Counted from the stretch's first letter, positions 22,501-37,500 are shown. The stretch is 64,000 bases of DNA from Antedon mediterranea (GCF_964355755.1 NC_092673.1:17243001-17307000), one strand, 5' to 3'. A program made the numbers and translations. The notes: generated from the sequence alone by a model not told the origin.

Positions 22501-25500
22501 ACACAAAAAATTTAACATGTTTAATATTGAAGTTTTTCATGTCCTGTTTAATATGTCCAAAAATTGTCCACTCCGACACATATTAACAATCCTTGTTTTA
22601 ACGACATCTTTTTATTTAAAGTAGGTACCAAATATGACCACAGTAAACTTTATAAATGCCAACTGATGGTTTTATGGTGTTTGGCTATGATAAGACCATT
22701 ATTTTTTATATTTGGATAAAACGTTTGTTAAAATTCTCTGACAAATTCAATTTTGTTTTACTCAGATGATGTTTTGGACATGGTCATGAGTGTGATGTTT
22801 TGGACATGGTCATGAGTGTTATGCTTGTACAATTTTTTGTGACATGTACTAATGCATAAAATAGCAAATTGAATTTATTGAACATGCTTAATATTAACAA
22901 GTTTTTAATTATTTATACTGTTTATTCAAGTCCAAAAAATGTCCACTCCGACACAAATTAACAATTCTTGTTAAAAGACAGTTTTTATCATGGTAAAGCT
23001 TAAAAAGTACAAAATGTTAACACTGTACACTTTAGAAGTGCCAACTGTGGTTGGTTTTAATGTGTTTATGGAATAGTAGGACCATTATTTTTTTCATTTG
23101 GATAAAACGTTTGTTAAATTCTCTGACAAATTTAATTTTGTCTTAGTCTTACTCAGATGATGTTTTAGGCGTGGTCATGAGTGTTATAGTTGTACATTTT
23201 TGTTTTGTGTCAATTGGTGTCATGTACTTATGCATAAAATAGCAAATTGAATTCATGCTTAATTAATATAATAACAAGTTTTTAATTTATTTATACTATT
23301 AAGTGTTATTCATCTCCAAAAATGTCCACTCCGACACAAATGAACAATCCTTGTTAAACTACAGTTTTTATCATGGTAAAGCTTAAAAAGTACAAAATGT
23401 TAACACAGTAAGCTGTAGAAGTGGCAATTAGTTGGTTTTATGGTGTTTGTAGCTATATAATACCACAAATTTTTTATTTGAGTCTAATGTGAAAATGTCC
23501 GGATAGTTGTAGCTTTATAATATTATTTTTTATTAAATATAAACATGTATGTTTCAAAATTAATTGAAAAATATGTAAAAAAAAGGACTTTGAATTTTTG
23601 ACCCTGAGAGACACTTGCGGCCTAGGTTACTGTGAAATTGCCCATATTGTTTAATCCTTCAAATAGAAAAGGACTCACAACTATGTCATCAGTATCACTT
23701 TCTGGTAAAATGTACAGGGATACTACCACCTGACCCGCCTTACCATGTGCGCCGTCTTTGGTGGATGAGCCGCTTTCATAATCATCAAAGACTATGATGG
23801 CAGATCAATATTTTTTACAGATCGCATCATAAGTCTCTACACTATTCCATGGAATGCTGTGCAGTAGAGCACTACCATCTAGAATGTAGGCCTACTGGAC
23901 ATGATTCAGTGAGTTGGATGTGTTAGACTATTCATTGTTTCCACATGGCATCATGTTGGTTTATTAGCTGAAAGTATTGTAAGTTGGTTGTTTCAAAAAG
24001 TACTGGTGGATAACAAAGTTCATGCTCAAAAACTTCCTTGTTGTATGTCACCTCGAGTCTCCTCTGGAACTGTAGGATCGATGCACACATATTTGCCTGT
24101 ATGTACTTTATTGCCAGGATCTTGAATACATTGCAAGACTTTCTGGCCTAACATCCGTCCAAAGTATTCAATGCTTAATACCACATTGCCAATATTCCAA
24201 GTCACCTGCAGTAACTCCCGTGTCAATGGTATGAAATCTCGTTGTAACCAAATGGATTTTTTAATTGCTATTGTGTTCCTGACGTGTGGCCATAAGTTCT
24301 TATGTTGGCCGCTGCTGGAGTAACGCCCTGATACTATTGCGAGGCATTACATTCAGCGCAGATTTGGTCTGGATGTACTCATTCCTAAATCTCTTGTCAA
24401 ACCTCTGGTTTTCTTTGAGACTTCTCATAGAAACCTTTTCAATCACCAGGTCTGTTGACAATCCAGCCCAGATGGAGGTCATGGAGGTCATTGTCAAACT
24501 GCTGTTGAACATCTTTGTATTTCTACTGGTTAAATAATCGTTAAAATACTTACACATCCCAATATAAATACTGTAACCAAAAACAAAATGCCATCTGGAA
24601 AAAATGGAATGTAGATCATCCAGAAGCAACAGGAACAGGAACTCATCTGCATCTTGAGCTGGTCATGTGTATCACTTTGGACTGAAATGTTCACCCCAGG
24701 GTATCCCTGTTTGTATACCATTGTTGTTTACAGCGAAAACAACATTTTTAGCCAAAATTGACACATTATGTTGTGTTTTTCCGCAAAAATGACATGCTAA
24801 ATAAAATGTTATGACTATAAGTTTGATATCACTGAATAGGAAATTTAATAAACTTTCGGATGACATAAATCACACTTGTATATAATGTATTTCAAATGGT
24901 TAAATATATGTAATTAATGGGGCATATTAATTTTGACTTAAAATGACCTTTATTGACCTCTGACCCCTTAACCCAATGCTTGGATTTTCGGTGACTTTTA
25001 GTATGTCGTTCTACACTTTATATGGAATTCAAAAATACCTGCTTTGTTACTATTGCAATTTGTGGTGGGTATATCATTAGATTGACTGAACTTATAACCT
25101 GCCTTGTTCTATAATATAATTGTTTTACTTGGGGTGGGTTGAGGCAGGCAGTTTACACCTCACTCACATATTCATAAAATAGTGATCAAACTTCAACTTA
25201 CAGGTAAGTCTCGATTAATCTTCCTATTTTATTTCATATACGTTCGCTGTAAACTGAGATGTTTAAAGCCAACTCTGGAAACATGTTTGAACTGTAAACC
25301 AAATAATTGACGGAAATGTTAGTTTCAATAAAACAACTTTATTTCCAAAAGTCTACAGTCTCTCGTAATAATAACGGGCAACTTAAATATGACAACTATC
25401 ATAAAGCATTTATTTTGCTTATAATCAATAGTCTAACATTTTAGGATTCTCACCCTAAAAACATCAATTAGAAAACTAAACAACAATAAACTGGTTCAAA

Positions 25501-28500
25501 ATGCAAACAGGAGCTATTTGTAGCCAACAACAAACACAACTTTTCTCAACAGTGCCTGTTGAAATGACGGATTTTCTACAAATTTTATAGGCTTATTATA
25601 ATATCTGATTAGTGTATGTTCGTTTCTCCACCCAGCTGTTTTCATTATTAAGTCAACCGGGACATTCCTTAATTTTGCTGATGAAGATGCAGCCGCTCGA
25701 ACCGAATGGGCTTTAAATTTAGTTATATCTACTCCAGCTTCTGATAAACCTGTCCTTATCCATCGAGCAATTGTGTCTTTTGATGCCTCGGCATACGGTT
25801 TCTTATGACATATAAAAAATCTGTCCTTATTTTCCCTTAAATTACTAGTTTTTTCCCTGTACTTTAGAATTGTTCTGACCGGACATAGGGTAGGGTCTTC
25901 ACTTTTGTGGAAAACCACCAGTTGACCTGTATTGTTTGGTCTGCTAGTTTTTAGTAAATGTACAAATGTAAAAGGTGATTGCTTCATTCTCGATATTCTT
26001 ATTTAAAAATTTGAAATTATATAAGGTTTGAAGCCTACTTGAGGACAATGCTAATAACAATGCCACTTTTATGGTAAATTCTTTAAGCGATAATGTATAA
26101 TTGTTCACCTTATTTTAGATAGTCTGTAACTAAGCGAACATCCCAAATTTGTGCATATTTTGGAGTCGGTGGGTTAAAATTGAATAACCCTTTCATAAAT
26201 CGTTTCAGTTTGATTGATTGATTGAATTTATTTGGTTCATACATAAAATACATTATAAAATAGACGATAAATTCAAAAGACAACACCAGAAAAGTACTAA
26301 AAAACAGTTCTAGGTGTCAAACAATGGAAACAGAACAAAATGAACCAAGGATAATTAGATAAAGTTTCACATTTTTAGTGTAACTTATTTCCATCTAAGT
26401 CCTTATGTACATTTAACTGAGACAAATTGACATCTTTAAAAAAGTTATTTAAACGAAAAAGTAAACGCAATTTCATAAGAAAGAAACAAAAAGAAACATT
26501 ATGTAACATTCTTAAAATATTCATTGACTTTGTGTTTAAACAGCTTAGTAGAGGTTGTGGCCTTTATACAATCTGGAAGAGAATTCCAGTTTTTTATTCC
26601 GTTGTAATAGAAGCTGGTTTGTCCAACACCATTTAGGCGAGGGATTTGAAAGTTATGTTTTCGGGATCTGGTTTCATGTTTATGGGCGGTACTTAATTTG
26701 ACAAAATATGGATACATATATGGGATGGATGTTCCGTAATATATTTTATGTACATGTACAAGTTGTAACAATTTTACTCTGTTTGTTACATTCAAATAAC
26801 CAACAACATTTAGTTCATATTCACCAACGTGTGATCAATTGCCTCTTCCTAAAATAAACCTTACAGCTTTATTTTGTGCTGTTTGTAATTTAATTTTAAG
26901 GTCCTTAGTATGTCCATCAAACCATGAGGTGGATCCGTAATCGTGGTGACTTTGAATGAGAGCGTTACAGAGAATTTTTGTAGTCTGATTATTTAAGCAT
27001 TATATATTACGGTAAAGAAATTAGATTAATTAACAACCTAGAGTTGATTTTTTTAATTGTACTTTGCGCCATTGATGTACCACTTAAGTTATTCAATAGA
27101 CTCCTTCATGTTTATATCTAAGATTTCGAGAAAGTTTACAATTTCGATTTTCGCCGTACTGATAGTACTATAGCCTAAGACCTCGTCCTTCAGCTTTATC
27201 AGGAAATCGAGGATGTGACCGGTTTTTAGCTGTTGCCATGTGATTCCCCTGATTTCACAAAAGTCTATAAATTTTGTTAACTGTGAGTTATATTTCTTCC
27301 ACGTTGACCGTCTCCAGGATTGCAGAATGACGTCTGCTGCAGTATTGCTTATTCCTTTGTTGTAGCGTTCCGCCCTGATAGCCTGCAGGCAAAAAGGTTA
27401 AGTCTGTTATAAAGGGGATGACAATCATCTGAACCATGTAATGTTAAGGCATGTTTGGTATTCTTAAACCTCAGTGGTTCCCCAACCATCATTGATTGTA
27501 ATTTAGGATACCAATACTGTGTTGGCCAGTTTGGGACCACCATGATAACTATGGCATTATCTGTCAATATTTTTTGCAAACATCTGCCTATAAGGCAGAA
27601 TGGCGGAAAAGCATAGAGCTTGGCAAAGGACCAATTTGTAGAAATGCATCGATACCAATTGAATCTGGGTCCGGTTTCCATGATGTATATTTCGGGAGCT
27701 GTGCATTGTGCATTGTGCCTAGAAGCGAATAGGTCTATATCCAGTTCGCCGAATGTTTTAGTGATTTTTATAAACAATTCTTTGTTAAGCATCCATTCTG
27801 TCTCATCTTTAAACTGACGAGACTTTGCGTCAGCTATTATATTATCTCTACCTGGGAGGTATTCTGCACTTATCCAAAATTTGTTCTCAATGCACCAAGA
27901 CCAGATGGCTTTTGACATTTTATTGCACGCAATTGATTTTGCGCCAACCATGTTGTTTATGTAAGCTACTGCCGTGGTATTATCAACCTTCAACCTTATG
28001 TGCTTAGCTTTTCTCTTACAGGACAATGCTTTAAGGCCGAAGAAAGCAGCCAGCAATTCTAAGTGATTAATATTTATTGCCCCTGTAGCATATGCAATGT
28101 CTAGGTCTTTGTTTATCCACCTTCCGCCAGTGTGGGTATGTCCATCAGTGGCACCCCAACCTAGACCACTAGCGTCTGTCTCAATTGTTAGGTCGGGGTA
28201 CCCATGATATATCAATTTATATGCGTCTTTGACATTATTTTGCCACCAAAGAATATCTTCCTGTCCATTGACGGAAATACTAATAGGCCTATCGTAATGA
28301 CCTTTATTTAGTTTAAGAGCTAGTATTTTCTCCTTCTCTAGTGCCCTATAATGAAGCTTTCCATACTCTACAGCAGGTAGTGTTGCTATAATTTTGCCTA
28401 AAAATTGCGCAACTTTCCTAATGGTAGTATGATTTAATAAGTATGTGTTTACTTTGAACTTTAATTTCCTCCTTCTTGTGATATGGAAGGGAAACCGTCA

Positions 28501-31500
28501 TACTTATAGAATTTATTTCAAATCCCAAGAAGGTTATGATCTGCGTAGGATTCATTACTGATTTTTCTCTATTAATGATAAAACCCAATGGAAGGCTAGA
28601 AGTTCACTAGTTTCCCTGGCGGTACCACCGGCCAAGTCTTCTGACTGGTTTATACACAAAATGTCATCAATGTAAACCAACAGAATATGTCCTCTGCTGC
28701 GCAAAAACGCAGTTGAAGGCTTTAATAATTTTGTGAAAAGGCCCTGAGCTAAGCCCATTGGGCAATGCGACAAACTTATACAGGTTGTCTTTCCAAACAA
28801 ATTTTAAATATTTATTGTCCGACTCTGCTATGGGTACAGTAAAATATGCATCTTTGAGGTCGACTAACATCATATATACACCTGGTGAAATTAGTGTCAA
28901 TGCATTTCCAAACATTTCCATTTTGAAATGTTTGTATCCATGTCACATATTCATTTAATTTAGAGAGGTCTAATATCATTCTGGACCCTCCATCTTTTTT
29001 TGGCCTTGTAAAAATATTTGATACAAACTGGTCATGTCATGTTAAAACATGGCTGGTTTGACCACCCCTTTTGATATCAATTTTACTATTTGATCATCAA
29101 TAGCCTCCATATCCATGTTGCTGAGTTTGTATGGATGAGGTATTTTTCCTTTTAGGTGGTAGGGTATGGCTTTATCAAACTCTAGATCGACTATTTTTTA
29201 TTTTCATTACATCTAACCAAACACGTAAAAAATTAGGTTAAATATCTTCTCATCTTGCACGTACGGCCATACGCGCTAGATTGTTTACTCAAAAGTCTTT
29301 GACCTTATCCTATTCAACCTTGTTTTTGCAGTTGACCTGGGATTTGTATGTCTTCCTACGCTAAGATTATATAGTTCCACATGCTATGTGCTTTTTTCTC
29401 TAAGATATATTATTATAAGTGCCAAAAACCCGTTTTTTTCTCGATATGAGGCCTTTATTATTCAATTTTTTTAAAGAAAAAGCACACATACCATAAAAAA
29501 TATCCATGTATTTAATTTTTGGAATATAATATTCCGTGAGGCTCAACTACAAAACCACCATTGTGTGATATGATGTCATCGTTAGCCAATCAAAGCTGAG
29601 CTTTCCCGTGATTATCGGCATTGGTCACGGTTGAATGATTTTGGATTCTGGCTGATTTGATTTGATTGGTGGATGCGAATCACCCGCAGCGGAAAAAACA
29701 AAAACAAAACCCGGAGGAAGGGGGCCTTTGACCTTACTATTACTATTATTAATGGCTGGCCGCTCAGGATTTTCATCCTTCTTGGATAGTTGTGTACCTG
29801 ATACTTCCCCCTCCTCCAGGTCAGACACAACATGTTCGTACTGATGATGCCTATCGTAAATGTTACTCGTGAGGCTAACCACCGAGCTACTGTCATCATA
29901 TTCATTGTGACAACATTTGTGTCATCAACTGAGATAAAAGGTTGTGCGTTGACTCATTTATTTGTTAAGCAGCCTTCGTCTCTTCAACCGCTCAAGGTTT
30001 TCAACCCTAGCCTCATAGTTTAGGCCTACTCCGACCTGTTGATTAAGCTGCAGCACGTTAGTACATGATGGCCCGGCGATAGCAAAAGCATCGCTATTGC
30101 TATGCGTATTACCTTCTTTAGGAGGCCTAGTAATAGTACAGCTAGACCCAGCCTTTCTGGCCTTTTTTGGTGGGCTTAGCCACCGTATGCTGTACAAGTG
30201 AAGTTATAGCTGCAAATGTTACATTTCCAGCAGAAATCTCCAGCACATCTTCGTGTATTGCAAGTGATTTTTGTTTCATGATCGTTCGGGTGCACGCCGT
30301 CTCCAAACGATGGCGCCGATATGAGGGTGCACGTGCGCATCAGGATCTCAGTTTGCAGCGATCGTATATGAAATAAAATAATGATATAGGCCTAGGCCTA
30401 CATTCAAAAATTTATAAATTTTATAAAATTCATATTAATTTCTCATTTTTTGAGGATTCTTCCCACATTTTTTTATGTTTTTTACTTGCTGTATCCCAAC
30501 ACTTGCATGTTTTGTTCATAAATAAAATTAACAGTTGACAGAATATAAAGTGGATGTGTAAACAATACGCACCTCGTGAAAAGTGCAGGTAATTGTTTAT
30601 TTGTTGAGTTTGTACGTTACATCCTTATAGTGTCGCAATACTGGAGACCATTAACTGATATACGTAGATTTTAAAAGTGGAATCCATGGGCTTTGATCAG
30701 TAAAAACACATACGAAGATGAACCAGCTGAAGTAGTCGAAATGTGCAGCTCATCCAACATGAAAATGACATTGTTAATGATACCTTAATAACAATACATT
30801 GCCCATGTATTTTGGTCACTGCACCGCTTTTGCACAATTCAAAGTTACGAAAAGAATTCCTTGCTCAAATTGTAAATAATATTGCTGTGTTTTTTAATGA
30901 AGTTAAACAGCCTAAATAAATTGCACAAGAAAATCTGTTACACAACATAATGAGGAACATACATGAAATCCCTATAATCGCACAGCCAACCACTTTACTT
31001 TCCAAACATGGTAAATGCTCCTCAACAAGAGGAGTTGTGTGTGATTTGTATGCTAGTCCTGGGTGGGCTATTACACCATTGGAGACCTTAAAATCTAAAA
31101 CATTGGCATTTCTACTATACTAGTGGTACAGTACAGTAACTCACTGCCAGTTAGTAATCTACAGTAAGTTCTGCGTTTGTATCGTGAAACATTTGAAGTG
31201 CCACAGGGTGGTTTGAGGGACTGAAAATATTGGAATCAGTAATTTAAACCAGGCCGTTTTATTGGGTGTTTATATTAGTTACAAGTATATTACATTCCAG
31301 TTGATGAAGTAATTGGTGTTAATGTACTAAATAACTAGATATCAATATCAATCAATATGTTATTACAAAATAGAACAAAAAAAGTAATTACAAGCATTTT
31401 TAAATAAATCAGTCTAACTTTAGGCATAATACTGTGCATGCATCAAGTACTTTAGTACACTTTGGACATTAACAATTTAATAATTATCATCGTCAAATTG

Positions 31501-34500
31501 ACTTTCCACAATATTTTGTCAATTTTTAATATTCTTTTTTTCTCTAAGTTCATGTCAAGCAATTTCTGTAACTATTTCATACACATCTGTCTAATGAGTG
31601 TTCTTTTTTAATTACTTATCCTAATTTAGTAAATGTTAACTTCAGATATTTGGGTAGTGTAGGTTCTAGAATTATCTAATTACTTAATGTTAGTAAAAAG
31701 ATAACTGGTATAGTAGATCGGAATGCCCGATAATTATAAAATGTATACACACTAGCTTCTATTATGTTGACTCACGCAAAGGCAGCAATCGTCAGGTTTT
31801 TATTCAATCAATGACAATCAGTAATTTGCATACATATTTACATGTGTGACTAATCACTACAATTGCCACAGTGGCGTTTCATACATAAAAGCACAAAATC
31901 AAAACGCTGACTGGTGGACTAACATAAAAAAAAAGAGAATAACAACAGACTTGGGGAAAGTCTAATATTTGGGCAACTAATCTTTGTATTGATATGTTGT
32001 GATAAAATGGTATTAGTATAAAAATATTCAAAGTTCATCCTATTTATTATCACTTTGGTGTGTACAATATTGACTGATTGACTATTGACAAAGTTTATTA
32101 TCACTGTGCGTAAATATAACCAAAAAAATGTAATTGTACCGAACAGTAATAAACTGCTGTGTTCTAGTAATACTATCTTTGTTGAACATTAGAATATCTC
32201 ATATTTCACAGAGCAATGTAGGCCTAAAGACAGAAATAAATAAATAAGTATTCGTTAAAAAACAAAGTATCTCTTTATTATATGTTGAAGATTCACACTG
32301 AAGACATTAGTAATACACTTTTTTTTATAAGAAAGCACATTTATCAAATATAATCAGAATGGATGATAAACTGCTGCTGTGTATTGACAAGTTTACTGTA
32401 TTCATTATCACTGTGCAAATATAATATCTCATCAGAATTAATGCGTCATATCATTAGCATCACTTCCTAATATCATAATCACTATTATAATTATATATAC
32501 CAAAATAGAGATTGTAGTGTTGTACAATGAAATCTGTGGTGTTTAATTGGAATAATTAGTCATTGCATTATCTTTATTATCATTGTTGAACATTGAAATA
32601 CAATGCTTAAATTAAATCTCTAAGATTATCTAATAACAAATTGTGTAGCAGGAACTCAATAGATAATAATTATATAAATTTAAAAGTTAATTTTCTGTAT
32701 AAATGCACTTATATTGAACTTGTTATAATTATCAACATAATCGGTTACTTTTAACTAATTGGATTCATTAATCATTGCATTATCTTTGTTGAACATTGAA
32801 ACACAATATTAAATCTCTAGTTAAGATTTTTGATAACAAATTGTGTAGTAGCAGAAACTCAATAAATAGATTACCGGGGCGTTTATTCAGGGGAGGCATT
32901 TATTTTTTTTGGATGTAATTTTTGGTAATGTGTATAATCAAATAAATACCCCAGATATGAAAAAATACAATATAATTTATATAAAAAACTGAACTACACT
33001 AAAAATTGTATCAAAATGCTTGGTAAATTGTAGATCATGTCAATCAATGAATTCTACTACAAATAGAAATGTGTTGTAGAACAACAATGCATGCAGCGGG
33101 GCGTTTATTCAAGAAAATAAATACCATATGGCATTTATTCAAGATGATGTTCTATTAATGTTTATTTAAAGCATGGCATATATTGGAATAAATAAATTAG
33201 TTAGTTTTCTGTATAAATGCACTTATATTGAACTTGTTATAAATGGTCACATCAGTGTCACATTATCAATTTCATATCTCATACATTTTTACTAATTGGA
33301 TTCATTAGTCATTGCATTATCTTTATTATCTTTGTTGAACATTGAAATACAATGCTTAAATTAAATCTCTAAGATTATCTGATAACAAATTGTGTAACAG
33401 AAACTAAAAATAATTAGTCTATATCGTGCCTAGCTTACCTGGATAAACCAACATAAGCCTCTCTCTCCGACAAGAGGTAAACATTACGAAAAGAAGAACA
33501 TTATTAACATTAATTTTTCCCCACCCCCGTCGGATAATGGATCAGTCCGCCACCAGTACGCCCTCAAGTGAGACACACCCACTTATCATCGTCATCATTT
33601 CTTTTCGTAACGTCGTTGTGTACGTACGTCTTTTTCTGAACACATTCCTGGAATTCCTGAGGAATTTGCGATAAAGACTTTTATACTGTAGACTGGAAGA
33701 GAAGAATAGAGCAAGAAAACGAAGCTAAGTGTAGTAGATCGTTATCTTGTGGTTGGATACGTTTAGAATCGTTACCCTTGGCTAGTTGCCAGGAGTTAAA
33801 ATTTAGCGTTGTAAGCCGTTATCCAGTGTGTTTCACCTGGATAGAAATACTGGAAGATCTTTTGTTGTTCGTTAGGCTAGTGGGTAGAAGTAGGTCTGTT
33901 AGATCACCATGCCTAAGCAGGAGTGTGTTAAATGTAGGGGTCCCCGCTCTACCGTGAAGTGGGACCGCCACTTGGAGTGCATACATTGCCGCACGTGTAC
34001 CGAGTTGTCGCCGTGCGATGTTTGTGTCCGCTGGACACCGTCCAAGTTCAAATCGCTCCCTAAGCCTAAGGAGCGCACGGAAGCTGTACCACCTCCGGAG
34101 GTGGGTACCGCCGATACGGCAGGCCCTCCTGCCGTCGCGCCGGAAGTTAGCCTTCCAGATATGCCTGCACCGGCTGCGGCCTCTGCGGTTCCGGGGGTGA
34201 ATGAGATTTCTCCGGGGTTACTGCAAGCCATTGTTGCAGCTGTGAGAGCTCTGCCGAGGGATGAGCCTGAGGTACCCTCTCAGATTAGACCTCCTCCCCA
34301 TATTCCATACATTGATGTTGGCCCACAGCAGACCTCGTTTTTCGATGGTTCGTCCGTCCGGCAAAGGGATTACGATAGTGACAGGACGATGGCCTCGCTC
34401 TCTGACGATGATAGAGATAGCTTACGAGAGCAGGCCGGGCCAGGGGAGGAAGGTCTGCAGGCGCTAGTTATGCGGACGGTCCCCGCGGTGCTGTCCTTTC

Positions 34501-37500
34501 TCGGCGTCGATTTCACGTATCGCGAGCCTAAGCATACTCCTTCGTCTAAGCGGTTTTCCACTTTTGGCGTACGCACGCCCTTTAAGAAGGTATCTTCGTG
34601 CCCGGTTACGCCTCTCGATCCAGAACTTGTGGAACGTGTGGAGCTGATCGCTAAAGAGTCCAAGATTCGTAGGCCTATGCCTTATAGCCTGTCATCGGCT
34701 TTTCCGGTGCCGCAGAAACAATTCGAACTGTACATCGCGGCGCCGAGCGTCCCGGAGGCAGCGAAGGAACGGGTCCGTGAGGACCAGAACCTGGACCCGT
34801 CCAGGACTAATTTTTTGAAGCCTTCGGAATCCCGGACAGAGGACGTCCTTACGTCCGTCGACAGGGCCGCACGCGAGACGCTTAGAGCCGCCTCTATGGC
34901 CGGGTACTTGCTATCTTTTCTGGCTGATCCAGAACATCCGCCCCAGGGCGATTCGGACGTGATAGCTCTACTACAGCAGATCATGGGCCTGGTTGTTGAT
35001 CAACAGGCAACGATCTCATTATCTGCGGCCGCGGCCCGTCGCGTTAACGTCTTGGGTGCAACTGACATCGCACCGACCGATTTCCGTAGGTTTACTACGT
35101 CTGACTCCTTCGGGGCGCAGGACTTGTTCTTTGGCTCCTTCTCACAGAAGGAGGATAAATGGGCTCGTGAGAGGGAAGCTCGTCGGGAGACAAGAGCGCG
35201 CTTCCCGCAGAAACGCCGAGCTAGCAATTCACGCTCAAGGACAGCCGCACGACCGCCGCCTGTCCCTGCTGCTCCTCAGCAGATGCAGCCTCCCCCGCCG
35301 CCACCGGCTCAGCCTATGCAAAGTCAGGCTTCTACATCAAGACAGGCTTCACACCCCCCTCGCGGAATGCGAAATAGGGGTGCCAAAGGCGCCACCAACA
35401 GGAGTGGTCGCCGGTATTATAATGTGAAGCGCCGGTGACGGCCCGGGGACGCCCGTCCCTCCAAGCGAGGGCGGGCAGGTGGGGGGTCGCTTGAAACGGT
35501 TTTCACGGGTTTGGGAGACCCTGACCACAGACAGATGGGTTCTCTCCACCGTGACACACGGGTATCGTATCGAATTCTCGAGCCCTCCGGTGAGCGGAGG
35601 TGCCCGGCACACGAGGATTCCGTCAGAGCCGGAAAAGAGTCAAGCGCTCATGACGGGCCTCGAAGCACTACTCCAGAAAGGAGCTGTGGTGCATGTTCGA
35701 AAGGAACAACTTACGATCCCGGGACACGAGTCCACCGTTTTCCTCGCCCAGAAAAAATCGGGCGATTGGCGACCCATCCTAAACCTCAAAAGTCTGAACA
35801 AGCGGTACATCCGGCCCCGCAGGTTCAGGATGGAGACTGTCTCATCTATCCTGTTGGGGCTAAGACGAGGGGACTGGGCAGCCACAATAGACTTGAAAGA
35901 CGCGTACTTTCACGTGCCTATTGCGCAAGAACACCAGAGTTGGCTGCGCTTCCGCATTCACGATCAGGTATACCAATTCGTAGCTCTGCCGTTCGGCCTC
36001 TCAACGGCCCCACGAGTGTTTACTCGTCTAGTGAGAACCCTGGCGGCGTTCTTTCATCAACACGGCATCAGAGTGTTCATGTACTTAGACGATTGGTTGA
36101 TCGTGGCCCAGTCCAGGGACCAGCTGCTGAGCAGCTTATCTTTTGTCCGCCTCGTGACGGAACAAGCAGGGTTCATAATAAACGAGGAGAAGTCATGTCT
36201 TCTCCCTTCTCAGAACCCTCTGTATCTCGGAGCCCAAATAAATTTGGTTACGGGCCGTGCGTGCCCATCCATCGAGCGTGTGGCCAAGGCAAGAACTGCA
36301 GTGCTACATCTTATCAATGCTCAGGCTCCGACGGCGTACGACTGGCTACGCACCTTGGGGTCACTGGCCAGCTTCGTCGCCCTCGTTCCGTTCTGCCGGT
36401 TAAGGATGCGGCCTCTACATCTGCACCTTCTGGCAGCATACCGCCCAAGATCAGACTCTCTACACAAAGTGGTTCCAACGAATGCGTTCATTATCTCGCA
36501 TCTCGAATGGTGGCTCGTGGAAGACAGGTTACTTGTGGGCACACCTATACAAAGGTCAATTCCGGATGTCCGTGTGGAAACGGACGCATCCGAAGTAGGC
36601 TGGGGCGGTCACATACCGTCTCCGGACATTCGCGTCTCCGGCCTCTGGTCGCCCGAGGAGACGCGCGCCCACATCAACCTGCTCGAACTTTGGGCAGTCG
36701 AGCGCTCATTGGAGGCTCTTCTTCCCCATCTGGCAAATCGCCATGTTCTCGTCAATTCCGACAACACAACCGTCGTGGCATACATAAACAGGCAAGGGGG
36801 TACACGGTCCCCCACGCTATGTTGCCACACGTGGACGTTGCTAATGTGGTGTATAAGACACAACATCCAACTGTCAGCGGCCCACATTGCGGGTCGTCTG
36901 AACATAGTGGCGGACGCACTGTCCCGTCCACTTCTACGTCCTACGGAATGGCGTCTTCTTCCAATAATCGCCACCCAGATCTTCAACCACTTTGGGCGGC
37001 CCCATGTAGATCTGTTTGCGACGTCAGGCAACACGCAGCTCCCGACGTTCTGCAGTCGATATCGGGATGCACATGCGTGGGCGGTGGATGCCCTGTCCAT
37101 ACCATGGGACAACCTTTGGGCATATGCCTTTCCACCGATTTCAATACTGCCACTGGTCCTGACGCACATTCAGCGCCATCAATGCCGAGTCCTACTAATA
37201 GCGCCGTATTGGCCCAGGCAGCCGTGGTTTCCACTGCTTCTGGGCCTTCTGTACGATCAGCCGTTACGTCTTCCGATTCGGAACGACTTGCTGACGCAGG
37301 GCCGAGCTCGGTTTGCTCTACCGAACCTCATATCCCTCGACCTGACTGTATGGCCATTGTCAGGGATCGTTTCAGAGACTCAGGCATTCCAGATGGTCCG
37401 GCCGCCCTCGCGGCGAAATCCCGACGGGAATCCACTCTTGCTGTCTACAATAGCCGATTAAAACACTTTTTCGAATGGTGCAAGCGCCAGAAGACCGACC

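Larger units (their letters stand above)
18136..25090. mobile_element. About 7 kb terminal-inverted-repeat element, unclassified
   Basis: Left end CAGTCAATCTAGTGATATTT and right end TATATCATTAGATTGACTG form inverted repeats that continue for about 125 bp (CCCACCACAAATTGCAATAG; AAAGTCACCGAAAAT on the left against ATTTTCGGTGACTTTT on the right). The element lies between the internal complementary region and the right terminus of DIRS-2, so removing it restores the normal DIRS layout. It contains subterminal repeats, a nested foldback, a series of conserved 16-mers and a decayed minus-strand coding region (about 23.70-24.65 kb). Superfamily unknown; no clear target-site duplication was seen. Confidence 0.62.
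17970..30378 (-). mobile_element. Degraded DIRS-type retrotransposon (DIRS-2), interrupted
   Basis: Minus-strand order: gag-like (30.2-29.6 kb), reverse transcriptase (about 29.2-28.5), RNase H plus methyltransferase-like (28.2-27.35), tyrosine recombinase (26.0-25.5), internal complementary region (25.26-25.15) and right terminus (18.1-17.97). The left terminus at 30.31-30.38 contains GATCTCAGTTTGCAGCGATC and the right terminus contains its inverse, GTAAACTGAGATCCCGACAC. The internal region 25155-25262 is complementary to the outer parts of both termini, as expected for DIRS, which replicate through circles and lack target duplications. Frames are broken. A 7 kb element (18136-25090) and a LINE fragment (about 26.2-27.0 kb) sit inside. 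Confidence 0.75.

Noticed and set aside
33899-37234. Minus-strand frames across DIRS-1
   Set aside because: Antisense shadows caused by the high GC content of the coding region; no domain text.
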